Positions 6,301 to 14,275 of a stretch of DNA of 21,222 bases are shown here, piece by piece. Source of the DNA: a virus; IMG/VR virus record IMGVR_UViG_3300032214_000572, positions 1-21,222 of that record. The stretch is one strand, 5' to 3'. A program made the translations under genes and the position numbers. The notes below the pieces were generated by a model. The model searched no databases and was not told the origin of the DNA. It saw only the letters and a list, made by a program, of their open reading frames with translations. Within the stretch, counting starts at the first letter, position 1, and the number at the start of each line of letters is the position of its first letter.

Positions 6301-9300
6301 TTTGCAGGTGGTATGTTCATCGACGGCTTTGCAGGTAATATTAAATTTAGAATTACCAATAAGATTAGTAATACTAGACTAGAAGTCAGCGACCTAAAAC
6401 GCTTCCCTCAATTGCCAGCTTCGTTTATCGTTGAAGATACTGTATACCGTATTAACTATGTTCGAGATTTTGAATACGGCACCAGCGGCAGTACAGCTAC
6501 GTTTGTTCTAGACGAAGTTACTCCTTGGCCGTTTGATGTGTTTACCTATAATGAAAGTATCTGTAATAGAGACGTTGGATTAATCATCGATGGCCTAGGC
6601 TATGATATTGTATTTGGTTCAAACTATCACAGCAGAAGAGCAGGTCAAACCTATAGAGAAGCCAATGCTGAAGTTGTAATTAACGATCAACTTAACTTAA
6701 CAGTAAGGGCAATTGATCGAGCTCACGACCTAGCAGATGAAACTCTTGCTGCTCTAATTCCTGCTACCAATTACAACACCAGTCGAGCTGTAGTATCTCA
6801 AAGTAAATTAAACTTAAAAAATATTATTCGAAGAGGTGTTACTGCTGCTCCGACATTGAGTATTCCCAATCCAACTGGATTAGCCAGCAACATTGCCAAT
6901 GCCAAATTGTCGTTGATCAATAATACAGAATTCTTGAAACAAGTTGGAACTGGTTATATTACAACTACATATCCATCTCTGGCATTTAGTGCTCCGGATA
7001 GTCAGAAAGATATTGAAAGAATTATAGATGCACTCTGTTACGATTTGACCTATGGAGGCAATAGCGAGATTCGCAAGTCTGCGTATGCGTACTTTAATGG
7101 TGTAGGTGATGCCCTAGTTATTCAACTGTTATCAACACAGCCCGAAGCCTGTGAAAATGCATTAACGGTTGTTAAGAATGCTGCAAAAAATGTCATTGTT
7201 AATACTACGGTTACTCCAACATATGGTGCTACCACAGGGCAGCGCACCGATGGCCCTGCTAGTGATATTGCAATTCAAGGTGAAATTGAAACTTTGATGA
7301 GCATTATTATTACAGCTCTAAATACCTATAGAATAACTGCTGGCACAGAGGCAGCAAAATTAGCTGCGGCCGTGGCAACATTGCCAGCTGAAGTTTTACC
7401 TAACTTGTCAGCATATGCTTACGAAACTGCTAGAAAAACTGCTAGAACAACTTTACAGACTTCTAAAGCTACCATTCAATCAGATGTTATAAGTTTTGTC
7501 AACGACAATGCCAACGTCTATGAAGTTCTAATGCCTGGTAATAGAAGTATGTTGTCAAACGACTTTACACAGATCTGCGATATGGGCTACGGCCTAGTCA
7601 CAGCCAACGGTGGTCTTGCCGAAGCTGTGTCTATGTTTACCTATTACTGCTACACTTCATACTTCTCATTATCCGGAGGACAAATTCGAAGTGTTGGCGG
7701 ATCGAGTGCGCACGGTGTGTATGCTCTAGCTGCCGAAGGTTCAGATCCGTTAGAAGTTCCAACGCCTGTTGATCTTTACTATGATCTTGGTCAAGGTGCT
7801 GTAGTCTATAACGACGGCGGTGTATATGATAACGATGTCAACGGATTTATTATCTACGTTACTGATTATACCTATCCTCCAAGAGATGGTAGTGAAATTG
7901 AAATTGATCACGGGGGTACCGATGGACTTGTTCGATATCCTATCATTAGTGCAGTTACCGAAACTGATTTTCCGGCAGACTCTACAGGTCAAAAGATCTA
8001 TCGTTTAAATTTAGATTCGGATACCAGCGGACTTATTGCTGGGGTACCTAATGGAACTAGAGTAACTTTACGTGTTAACACCGAAGTTGTGTTAACTGGT
8101 GATGTAGTTGGTGTTGCAGTTCGCCCGTCTACAGCTTTAAAAATTAACGAATTATTTGATACACAATTATATCGTGTTTTAGAATTTGCAGATTACTTCC
8201 CTCCAGAAACAGAAAATACTGTTTGTACATTTACTACAGGTGCTGAGACTTTAATTACAGCCGCTAGTCACGGACAACGACCAGGATATCAAGTTAGATT
8301 TTATTCTAGCGGAGGCTTACCATCTGGATTAATTTCTGGAGACAGTTATTATATTATTGACAACGGTTTTACTGTTAATACATTTAAAGTATCACTAACT
8401 AAAGATGGACAGCCAGTGGCTACTACTACAGCAGGAGTAGGTAGTCATTACTTTGTTGCAGATGGACTTGCTGCTACTCAGTTGAAAGATGGATATAACT
8501 ATGCTGAAATGACCCTGTGGCCAAGGCAAGAATTTAGTCCAATAACTTTATCTTCACCGAATGCTTGGTCTGGAGGTCCTCGACTAATTCAAAGTGCAAC
8601 TGAAATACAATCAGGCACACGATACACGATCGTGACTGCAGGTAGTACAACTTGGACTTCAATCGGTGCTGCTGCCAATACTGCCGGAACAGTATTTACA
8701 GCCACTGGAACAGGAACTGGAACTGGAACAGCCGTAGTAAATTCTACATTGTTTACCTTTGATCATACTACCGATATTATTAGCAAGACTAGTCACGGAT
8801 TTAACAACGGAGATGTTATTAGATTTGAATCCAACGGCACAATGCCTAGCGGTGTGTTTACTTCCAGACAATATTTTGTTGTTAACAAGAACACTAACGA
8901 TTTTCAAATTGCTAGTTATTTTGGTGGCCCAGCCATTACATTTACTGATAACGGATCAGGTTATTTTGCAGTGGGTAAAGTTGACGGTAAGGTAGGTGAT
9001 AGTAATGTTGCTATTGTTGAAATAGGACCAGTAGATGCTGAACGTATTGTAGGATCAAAGTTAACCTTCCAAGGTAGAGATTATACCATTACTCAATATG
9101 ATGATGCAGACATAACCGGAGAACCATACGGTAAGATCTATTTCAATACTCCATTAGAAAATAGTGCTATTAAATTTGAAAGCCCTATTACAATGTTCGC
9201 AGGTGTTGCAGCACGTACAGAAGAATCTCAAGGTACACTAACTATTCGTATTTCATTAACTCGTGTAACTGGACACGACTTGTTAGAAATAGGTACTGGT

Positions 9301-12300
9301 TCTTATGCTGATACAAACTATCCTAGTGAAATTTACGGTGCTCCTGTACGTATTGCTACAGAAACATTGCTGGATACCACAGGTGAAGTTGAATACTCTC
9401 AGATTGTTGAAAGAGGTGAAGGACGTTGCTTCTTTGTAACCACTGACCAATTTGGTAACTTCTCCGTAGGTCCATTCTTTAGGGTTGATCAAGGTACTGG
9501 TACTGTTACATTCTCTGCTAGCTTGGCATTGAGTAACTTGAGTGGACTAGGATTTAAACGCGGTGTTCCAATCGCTGAATTCTCAACCGACACAACATTT
9601 AGTGATAACGCTACAGATACTGTACCAACAGAAAATGCTGCTCGTGGTTATATTGATCGTAGATTAGGTGTAAGCCACGGCGGAGATAGTATTGACGAAG
9701 GACGTTTAATTCCACCAACTTCGGGTGGCTTTATGGCACTGACTGGTCAGCTACCGATGAAAGGTATCATGAACATGAACGACTACAGAATTAGAAATGT
9801 AGCCGATCCTGTTGACCCCCAAGATGCTGTAAATCGACGAAGTATTAGTTTTGATGCTATTATTGCTAACTCATTCCCAGGACAGGCCGTAGATGCTGGA
9901 TACACTATTGCATTTACTGGAACGGGTAATGAAGGCCGTGCTGTAAAAATTGCAGGTGACTTAGAAGTTCCCGGTGACAATGCAATTACTACTGGTATTG
10001 ATTCAACAGCTAACGAATATAATATCTATATCAAATCAAATATTATTGATAATGCTAATATTAATTCAGCGGCGGCTATTGCTCAAAGTAAACTAGCAAT
10101 GGTTACTGCAAGTACTAGAGTAAACGCTGCCGGTATTACACAGGCTGATAGAGGCCTAGCAAGTTTTAATGATGCTGAATTTACAGTAACTAGTGGTTGG
10201 GTTGAATTAAAAACTAACGGAATTGCTGTAGGAAAATTAGCACAAGTTGCTACCGACACTGTTCTAGGTCGTAGTGCTAGCGGAACTGGTGATGTTAGTG
10301 CTGTAGCATTTAGCACAGTGGTTAATGAAGGCGGAGCAATTAAAAAATCTCAATATTCGTCAACTGGTTTCTTAAGACGAACTAATGCTTCGACATCTAG
10401 TGAAGACACAGACTACGGAGTGGTCGAAGCTGTAAGCGCATATACAAGTTTTACTGACGTTGTAGCTAACAGTAAACTTGTAATCAGAGACGGTAGCGGA
10501 GATATCGGTTCTAGAGATATTTACGCAAGTAGAAGATTTTATGTAGGAACTAGTGCTAGTGTTAATAAACTGTTGTCAGATACTTCTGTAACTGCTACAG
10601 GCGGTAGTATTAACGTATACGGTTTTAATGGTGTACTTGGAGTTAGCATTGGTGACGGTAGTTTGGTCAGCGATAAAGTTTCTTCTTATAGAAACAACAG
10701 TCATAGATTCCGTTTAAATGACGACTCGGCATTTGCTCCAATCCAAGTGAGCTCTATTACTTCTGACACATTTACCACAGGCGGCGCAACTACAGCTGGT
10801 ACCTTAACTGGTAACCTAACAATGAGCGCCAATAGTAGTCTAACACTAGGTACAGGAACAATTAACGCATCAGCAGGTACATTGCAGTCTACTACATTAA
10901 CCACTGGTGCTACTGGTACTGCTGGCTCATTGACTGGAACTTGGACTCTTCAAGGAGCTAGTAAAATAGTTGGACAGAGTACAAGTGAGATTGATTTTGC
11001 GTCTGGTAGTATCAAAACAAGATCGTTTACTACAGGAGCCAATACAACTACAGGTAATCTAACAGGTAACTGGAGTTTGACTTCGGGAAGTAAAATTGAT
11101 TACACTCTTGGAACACTACAGTCTACTACATTAACCACAGGCGCTACTGCCACAGCAGGTATTATTACTGGTCAGTGGTCAGTGGCTGCTGGATCTAGTA
11201 TTAGCTTAGGAACTAGCGGATTTACCACTAGAGCAATTACTACTGGTGCCGAAGCAACTACTGGTACATTGACAGGCGATTGGTCAATGGTTGGTACTAG
11301 TAATCTAACTTGGGGTACTGGTTATCTTGATATGAGAACTGGTACGTTCTATACTGATACTATTACTACAGGAGCAGCAGGAACAGCAGGAACTATAACA
11401 GGTAGTTGGTCAATGGTTGGTGCTAGCGATTTGACCTTAGGTACTGGTTTTATTGATGCTCGTTCAGGTACATTGTATTCAGACACTTTAACAACAGGAG
11501 CTAGTGGCACTGCTGGTCAAATTGTAGGAGCATGGACATTAGGAAGTGGAAGCACATTGGTTGCATCAACTATTGCTAGTCAGGCAAACTCTGCAACAAT
11601 TACTTCTACTAATGCTAACACAGCTAACACTATTGTTTCTCGAGACGCTAGTGGCAACTTCTCAGCTGGCACTGTTACAGTTAGTGGTTTAACTATCGGG
11701 TCTGATTCAATAGCTGAGTACATCGCTGACACAGTTGGTGCTATGGTAACCAGCAACACCGAATCAGGAATTAGTGTTACCTACGACGATGCAGATAATA
11801 CTTTGGACTTTGATGTTGGTGATTTTACTATTACATTAACCGGAGATGTTACTGGTACAGGTACAGTTACTAACCTAGGTAGCGTATCTATAACAACTAC
11901 AGTTTCAGCAGATTCCACAGTGTTAGGCACAGACACAACTGGTCAATATGCACAGACGGTTGCTGTCAGCGGTAGCGGATTAACTTGTACAGCACCAAAC
12001 GCTGCCGACGGTACTGCTTATACTATTTCAAGTAATGCTACCAATGCTAATACAGGCAGCACAATTGTATTCCGTGATTCAAGTGGTAATTTTTCAGCGG
12101 GGACTATCACTGCTGCACTAAGTGGAAATGCAAGCACTGCTAGCACTTGGCAGACTGCAAGGACATTAACACTGGCAGGCGACCTAAGCGGTAGTGTAAG
12201 TATTAGTGGTGGAGGCGATGTAACATTAACAGCTACCGTTGTTGCTGATGCCGTAGCGTTGGGGACTGATACTACAGGTAGTTATGTTCAGCAAGGTGCT

Positions 12301-12849
12301 ACAAGCGGTAACGGCATTAGCGGTAGTGTAAACAGCGAAGCTGGAACATTTACAGTAACTTCAAATGCTACCAGTGCAAACACTGCTAATACGATTGTGT
12401 TCCGTGATGCTAGTGGTAACTTTAGTGCTGGTGTTATGACTGGTACAGCCACAGCAGCTCGTTATGCTGACTTGGCAGAACGCTATGCTACCGACAAAGA
12501 ATATCCAGTAGGAACAGTTGTTGTGTTTGGCGGTGATAAAGAAATTACCGTTACCAATACAAAAATGGATACCAGAGTAGCAGGTATTATTTCTGCTAAC
12601 CCGGCCTATATGATGAACTGCGAAGCAGGCGATGACAAAACACATCCATATGTTGCTCTAGCTGGTCGTGTACCTTGCCGTGTAGCAGGTAAAATTAAGA
12701 AAGGTGATCTATTGATTACCAGCGGAATACCAGGAGTAGCTGTTGCTGCTTCAGGCGATATAAAGGTAGGATCTATGATTGGAAAAGCACTTGAGGACTA
12801 TGACTCAGATCACATAGGTACAATTGAAGTTGTAGCAGGGAGAGGATAA
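3382..12849 (+). CDS. Giant 3155-aa tail fibre / adhesin
   Basis: A very long, modular virion protein expected to form an extended fibre that contacts the host surface. Order: N-terminal module with NDGTGDSIRDSFRKVNDNF (about 13-31); GGFIAATKNYVDN repeats; a beta-helix-like start at about 216-260 (GSDERIG, PFAYRTLEAAL) resumed at VAIIGDEFRRTIIRP; three helical CxRDVGxIIDAxxYDLxYG blocks (698, 1060, 1210); a conserved GYGLVTANGGLAEAVSMFTYY block (about 1400); three SHG modules; FVTTDQFGNFSVGPFFRVDQ (about 2018); seven TTGA-TAG-LTG-W repeats (2463-2720); three ANTIVxRDASGNFSAG motifs; and a C-terminal domain from YADLAERYA (about 3030). No enzyme active site is recognised. TTAGGA precedes the ATG. 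The stop overlaps the next start. Similar fibres occur in T4-like marine phages; the exact position on the virion is inferred. Confidence 0.85.
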   Translation: MARKTIDIGVVGNDGTGDSIRDSFRKVNDNFRELYGALGLGSRLRFATLEDAPPGGEGDDYYRGLENAIVAVNADESGLIFKQLVAGTGISLNFTNENQIEVTNTRSTVAADPAPRLGGNLQGQSGGVQYRIQQLTTPITSDEAANKAYADTKIALAGVNAQDPAAGNAINTAFGTMTGPLILSRNPEPEDDITYGGFIAATKNYVDNAGFASVANLFVATSGSDERIGVGASVQGRALPFAYRTLEAALKRAEELILEAPPEIGPYKKVLTWTNPDSGVINDCTLADIDVSDDNGAGFAGRVTLTIDTIELVSGGFNYQVGEILRINAVGGDTINAATVEILTVNSSPGTPNGPILTFRLLTGGKFDEGADGLGPGLPVEGPTGITVTAGSTFGTNGVFAVTYKVSTALIQSAGTGYSLVSVRVEPTITDTDARSGFGFADVVSGAIAGITITDGGNNFTEFPNLIVSLPRFLIYTGGQRTDFTGDVTTDSAEARRGRDIREGLYLQGETSGALAQILAHSGALDTLGNEIFDIDIKYGTFEIGEKISYGDVANSRQISVLVESGIYYENLPLKIPQNVAIIGDEFRRTIIRPKKGASSSPWAFKYFRRDKIIDGLNTARSDYNAAREDLYGYHYLTNADEPVYDEALINNKGFYRSAADLLRLNKKFIQEEVITWINKQIAEEIAPFVGFEYNSDICKRDVGLLIDAMVFDLRYGSAPRTISAALKYKDANNASAVLAITEQLDQTIAAIRRLETVAQAAIRNIEIVNSEYLQPITGTLITYSEPQVIDTAYTAETGSGGTPVTVSSVTKGVTTTITTTGTHGLLTGEIVTFRNMLGLTNLNGNSYWITVATPTQFVIYTDQARSIPVNSTDFAGTYTANSGDAVPNGGVIGRLTDVIIDIIDTGSESYNVPLDNDKMDVFLCNDAVIGRAMTLQGAGGFGCVLDPEGQILAKSPYFQEGAVFSKSTGRQTFAGGMFIDGFAGNIKFRITNKISNTRLEVSDLKRFPQLPASFIVEDTVYRINYVRDFEYGTSGSTATFVLDEVTPWPFDVFTYNESICNRDVGLIIDGLGYDIVFGSNYHSRRAGQTYREANAEVVINDQLNLTVRAIDRAHDLADETLAALIPATNYNTSRAVVSQSKLNLKNIIRRGVTAAPTLSIPNPTGLASNIANAKLSLINNTEFLKQVGTGYITTTYPSLAFSAPDSQKDIERIIDALCYDLTYGGNSEIRKSAYAYFNGVGDALVIQLLSTQPEACENALTVVKNAAKNVIVNTTVTPTYGATTGQRTDGPASDIAIQGEIETLMSIIITALNTYRITAGTEAAKLAAAVATLPAEVLPNLSAYAYETARKTARTTLQTSKATIQSDVISFVNDNANVYEVLMPGNRSMLSNDFTQICDMGYGLVTANGGLAEAVSMFTYYCYTSYFSLSGGQIRSVGGSSAHGVYALAAEGSDPLEVPTPVDLYYDLGQGAVVYNDGGVYDNDVNGFIIYVTDYTYPPRDGSEIEIDHGGTDGLVRYPIISAVTETDFPADSTGQKIYRLNLDSDTSGLIAGVPNGTRVTLRVNTEVVLTGDVVGVAVRPSTALKINELFDTQLYRVLEFADYFPPETENTVCTFTTGAETLITAASHGQRPGYQVRFYSSGGLPSGLISGDSYYIIDNGFTVNTFKVSLTKDGQPVATTTAGVGSHYFVADGLAATQLKDGYNYAEMTLWPRQEFSPITLSSPNAWSGGPRLIQSATEIQSGTRYTIVTAGSTTWTSIGAAANTAGTVFTATGTGTGTGTAVVNSTLFTFDHTTDIISKTSHGFNNGDVIRFESNGTMPSGVFTSRQYFVVNKNTNDFQIASYFGGPAITFTDNGSGYFAVGKVDGKVGDSNVAIVEIGPVDAERIVGSKLTFQGRDYTITQYDDADITGEPYGKIYFNTPLENSAIKFESPITMFAGVAARTEESQGTLTIRISLTRVTGHDLLEIGTGSYADTNYPSEIYGAPVRIATETLLDTTGEVEYSQIVERGEGRCFFVTTDQFGNFSVGPFFRVDQGTGTVTFSASLALSNLSGLGFKRGVPIAEFSTDTTFSDNATDTVPTENAARGYIDRRLGVSHGGDSIDEGRLIPPTSGGFMALTGQLPMKGIMNMNDYRIRNVADPVDPQDAVNRRSISFDAIIANSFPGQAVDAGYTIAFTGTGNEGRAVKIAGDLEVPGDNAITTGIDSTANEYNIYIKSNIIDNANINSAAAIAQSKLAMVTASTRVNAAGITQADRGLASFNDAEFTVTSGWVELKTNGIAVGKLAQVATDTVLGRSASGTGDVSAVAFSTVVNEGGAIKKSQYSSTGFLRRTNASTSSEDTDYGVVEAVSAYTSFTDVVANSKLVIRDGSGDIGSRDIYASRRFYVGTSASVNKLLSDTSVTATGGSINVYGFNGVLGVSIGDGSLVSDKVSSYRNNSHRFRLNDDSAFAPIQVSSITSDTFTTGGATTAGTLTGNLTMSANSSLTLGTGTINASAGTLQSTTLTTGATGTAGSLTGTWTLQGASKIVGQSTSEIDFASGSIKTRSFTTGANTTTGNLTGNWSLTSGSKIDYTLGTLQSTTLTTGATATAGIITGQWSVAAGSSISLGTSGFTTRAITTGAEATTGTLTGDWSMVGTSNLTWGTGYLDMRTGTFYTDTITTGAAGTAGTITGSWSMVGASDLTLGTGFIDARSGTLYSDTLTTGASGTAGQIVGAWTLGSGSTLVASTIASQANSATITSTNANTANTIVSRDASGNFSAGTVTVSGLTIGSDSIAEYIADTVGAMVTSNTESGISVTYDDADNTLDFDVGDFTITLTGDVTGTGTVTNLGSVSITTTVSADSTVLGTDTTGQYAQTVAVSGSGLTCTAPNAADGTAYTISSNATNANTGSTIVFRDSSGNFSAGTITAALSGNASTASTWQTARTLTLAGDLSGSVSISGGGDVTLTATVVADAVALGTDTTGSYVQQGATSGNGISGSVNSEAGTFTVTSNATSANTANTIVFRDASGNFSAGVMTGTATAARYADLAERYATDKEYPVGTVVVFGGDKEITVTNTKMDTRVAGIISANPAYMMNCEAGDDKTHPYVALAGRVPCRVAGKIKKGDLLITSGIPGVAVAASGDIKVGSMIGKALEDYDSDHIGTIEVVAGRG
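5473..5535 (+). repeat. CxRDVGxxIDAxxxDLxYG block, copy 1
   Basis: Encodes ICKRDVGLLIDAMVFDLRYG (residues 698 onward of the giant fibre), the first of three diverged copies of an amphipathic helical motif. The flanks contain long helical stretches (for example LAITEQLDQTIAAIRRLETV), unusual in an otherwise beta-rich protein. Confidence 0.7.
6559..6624 (+). repeat. CxRDVGxxIDAxxxDLxYG block, copy 2
   Basis: Encodes ICNRDVGLIIDGLGYDIVFG (residues 1060 onward). It is followed, as in copy 1, by a helical stretch (EVVINDQLNLTVRAIDRAHD) and by polar residues that look like a coiled helix pair. Confidence 0.7.
7009..7062 (+). repeat. CxRDVGxxIDAxxxDLxYG block, copy 3
   Basis: Encodes DIERIIDALCYDLTYGGN (residues 1210 onward). 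The Cys-Lys/Asn-Arg lead is lost but IDALxYDLxYGGN is intact, so this is a more diverged copy of the two earlier blocks. Spacing to copy 2 is about 150 residues, against about 360 between copies 1 and 2. Confidence 0.6.
8704..8730 (+). repeat. Short six-base tandem repeat encoding Thr-Gly
   Basis: Units of the type ACTGGA / ACAGGA repeat in frame and encode alternating Thr-Gly just after the block AAANTAGTVFTATG. A repeat of this kind can change length in steps of two residues without a frameshift. Confidence 0.6.
10768..11541 (+). repeat. Seven diverged protein repeats in the giant fibre
   Basis: Seven copies of a unit reading roughly T-[LFI]-T-T-G-A-x-x-T-[AT]-G-x-[LI]-[TV]-G-x-[WL]-[TS]-[LMV] start near 10768, 10894, 11023, 11128, 11233, 11359 and 11485. 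Periods are 42, 43, 35, 35, 42 and 42 residues, that is, two unit lengths differing by about seven residues. Between the units lie SxLTLGTGxIxAxxGTLQS-type spacers. At DNA level the copies have diverged, but one 20-base segment (CAGTCTACTACATTAACCAC) occurs in two of them. Confidence 0.85.
12838..12845 (+). promoter_or_regulatory. Strong ribosome-binding site overlapping the end of the giant fibre gene
   Basis: GGGAGAGG precedes the ATG at 12849 by three bases (its GGGAG core by six) and lies within the last codons of the upstream gene, whose TAA stop shares one base with that ATG. It fixes the start of the 471-residue fibre gene. Confidence 0.8.
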
Positions 12850-14264
12850 TGGCAAGACAAACTATAACACCAGGTTCGGCTCCTATAGTGTGGAGTACTG
12901 TTGACGATGCATTTGAAAAGATCAATGCTAATTTTGCAGAACTGTATGCTAGCGTAGGTGGCGATGCAATTGGATTTGATGCACTAGAAAGTGATCTAGT
13001 ACCTGCACAAAATGACACCTACGATTTAGGTAGTCCGCAAAAACGTTGGGCTAGTGTTTACATCAGCGATACTCTTAGTATCGGCGGCGCTGCTATTACC
13101 AACGAAGGATTAACAGTTGATCTTCCTAGCGGAACTACCGTAGCCGGCCAATTGATTATTGATCCAGATAAAGCATTTTTTAAAGAATTCTCAGTTGACG
13201 GGGAAACATCTGTTATAGCTGATCAGTTTAATGATGTTTTAGATTTTAGTTCAGGGACCGGAATTCAACTAAGTGTTAATTCATCTAACGATCAAATAAC
13301 TATAGCCAACAACGGAGTAACATCTTTAACTGCTGGAACTGGAATAAGCGTTAGCGGATCAAGTGGTGCTGTTACTGTAACTAATGCTGGTGTTAGATCA
13401 GCGGCGGCCGGTCTAGGCATAAGTGTTAGTAGTGCGACGGGCACAGTTACTTTTGCAAATTCTGGAATAGTTGAAATTGACAGCGGCAATATTACTAACC
13501 TAACTGTTAGTGCTAGAGATCCAGTTACCGGTAAAGTTACCATAACCAACACCGCTCCAGCAGGTAATGCCTATAGAATTGTCAGTGTGGTAAACAGTGT
13601 AGGCAGTATTGAAAACACTCTTAATGCTAACAGTACTGGTGCAACAATTATTCTTCAAGAAGGCACAGGTATCAATCTCGTTGGAACAACTACTCCGAAT
13701 AAAGTTGTTTTTGAAAACTCAGGTGTTACTAGTTTAATTGGCGGAAACGGTATTACAGTTAGTTCTGCCACTGGTGCAGTGACTGTGAGTATTGGCCGAG
13801 GTGATTTGATTGGCAGTGTGTTTGCTGACGACTCTACAATACTGGTAGATGGAACTAACGGAGTTCTTCGAGGAACACTTATTGGAAGTTTAACTGGTAA
13901 CGTTACAGGAAATACAGCAGGAGTACACACTGGAAACGTTTCAGGTAATGTCACTGGAAACGTAACAGGTAATGTCACTGGAAACGTAACAGGCAATGTT
14001 GTTGGTAATGTAGACGGCGATATTACTGGCAGTGTATTCAGCGACAGTTCAACAATGTTAATTGACGGTACTGAAGGAAAAGTAGTTGGAGTAGTTGAAA
14101 CAACCACAGTCACTGCCAGCAGCTATATTCAAACTGCTACCTATGCTGACCTAACCGCAATTGCTGCCGGTATTCCAACTGCGGTCAAAGGCATGATAGT
14201 ATTCGACGACGGAACAAATCAATTTAGAGGCTTTGATGGCTCTAGTTGGGTAGCATTAAATTAA
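12849..14264 (+). CDS. Tail fibre-like structural protein with GNVTGN repeats
   Basis: A 471-residue virion protein. The N-terminus carries a diverged copy of the shared fibre module (STVDDAFEKINANFAELYAS, about 15-34), followed by DTYDLGSPQKRWASVYIS, a segment frequent in T4-like phage structural proteins. The middle is beta-rich, with GTGI-SVSGSSGAVTVTN-type repeats (GVTSLTAGTGISV, GVRSAAAGLGISV, GVTSLIGGNGITV). Then comes a run of GNVTGN hexapeptides (about 345-392) and SVFSDSSTMLIDG, which echoes SVFADDSTILVDG earlier. The C-terminal tail GMIVFDDGTNQFRGFDGSSW looks like a conserved fibre tip. No catalytic motif is seen. The gene is coupled to the giant fibre (one-base overlap) and followed 11 bases later by another fibre gene. 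It may be a second fibre subunit or a fibre cap; which one cannot be told from sequence. Confidence 0.82.
   Translation: MARQTITPGSAPIVWSTVDDAFEKINANFAELYASVGGDAIGFDALESDLVPAQNDTYDLGSPQKRWASVYISDTLSIGGAAITNEGLTVDLPSGTTVAGQLIIDPDKAFFKEFSVDGETSVIADQFNDVLDFSSGTGIQLSVNSSNDQITIANNGVTSLTAGTGISVSGSSGAVTVTNAGVRSAAAGLGISVSSATGTVTFANSGIVEIDSGNITNLTVSARDPVTGKVTITNTAPAGNAYRIVSVVNSVGSIENTLNANSTGATIILQEGTGINLVGTTTPNKVVFENSGVTSLIGGNGITVSSATGAVTVSIGRGDLIGSVFADDSTILVDGTNGVLRGTLIGSLTGNVTGNTAGVHTGNVSGNVTGNVTGNVTGNVTGNVVGNVDGDITGSVFSDSSTMLIDGTEGKVVGVVETTTVTASSYIQTATYADLTAIAAGIPTAVKGMIVFDDGTNQFRGFDGSSWVALN
13893..14024 (+). repeat. GNVTGN tandem repeat with an exact 24-base duplication
   Basis: A run of six-residue GNVTGN-like units in the 471-residue fibre. 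Within it two 24-base units (13944-13967 and 13968-13991) are identical, while the flanking units have diverged. Exact identity suggests a recent duplication or ongoing slippage in an in-frame array. Confidence 0.85.
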
Positions 14265-14265
14265 T

Positions 14266-14269
14266 GGAG
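14266..14269 (+). promoter_or_regulatory. Ribosome-binding site GGAG for the 943-aa fibre gene
   Basis: GGAG lies six bases before the ATG at 14276 in the 11-base gap after the previous stop. It is the only signal in that gap, so the gene is read from an upstream promoter. Confidence 0.75.
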
Positions 14270-14275
14270 CGATAG

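Noticed and set aside
7318-7324. CTAAATA inside the giant fibre gene
   Set aside because: Identical to the promoter box but deep in coding sequence with no nearby gene start. It shows that the seven-base motif does arise by chance and tempers the promoter calls.
10083-12645. Several minus-strand frames within the giant fibre gene (for example 10083-10316, 10701-10904, 12361-12645)
   Set aside because: All oppose repetitive fibre coding sequence, are short and lack start signals, so they are shadow frames.
13655-14113. Minus-strand 152-residue frame with repeated LPVTFPVT
   Set aside because: It is the reverse complement of the GNVTGN repeat array, and its repetitive composition is explained by that.
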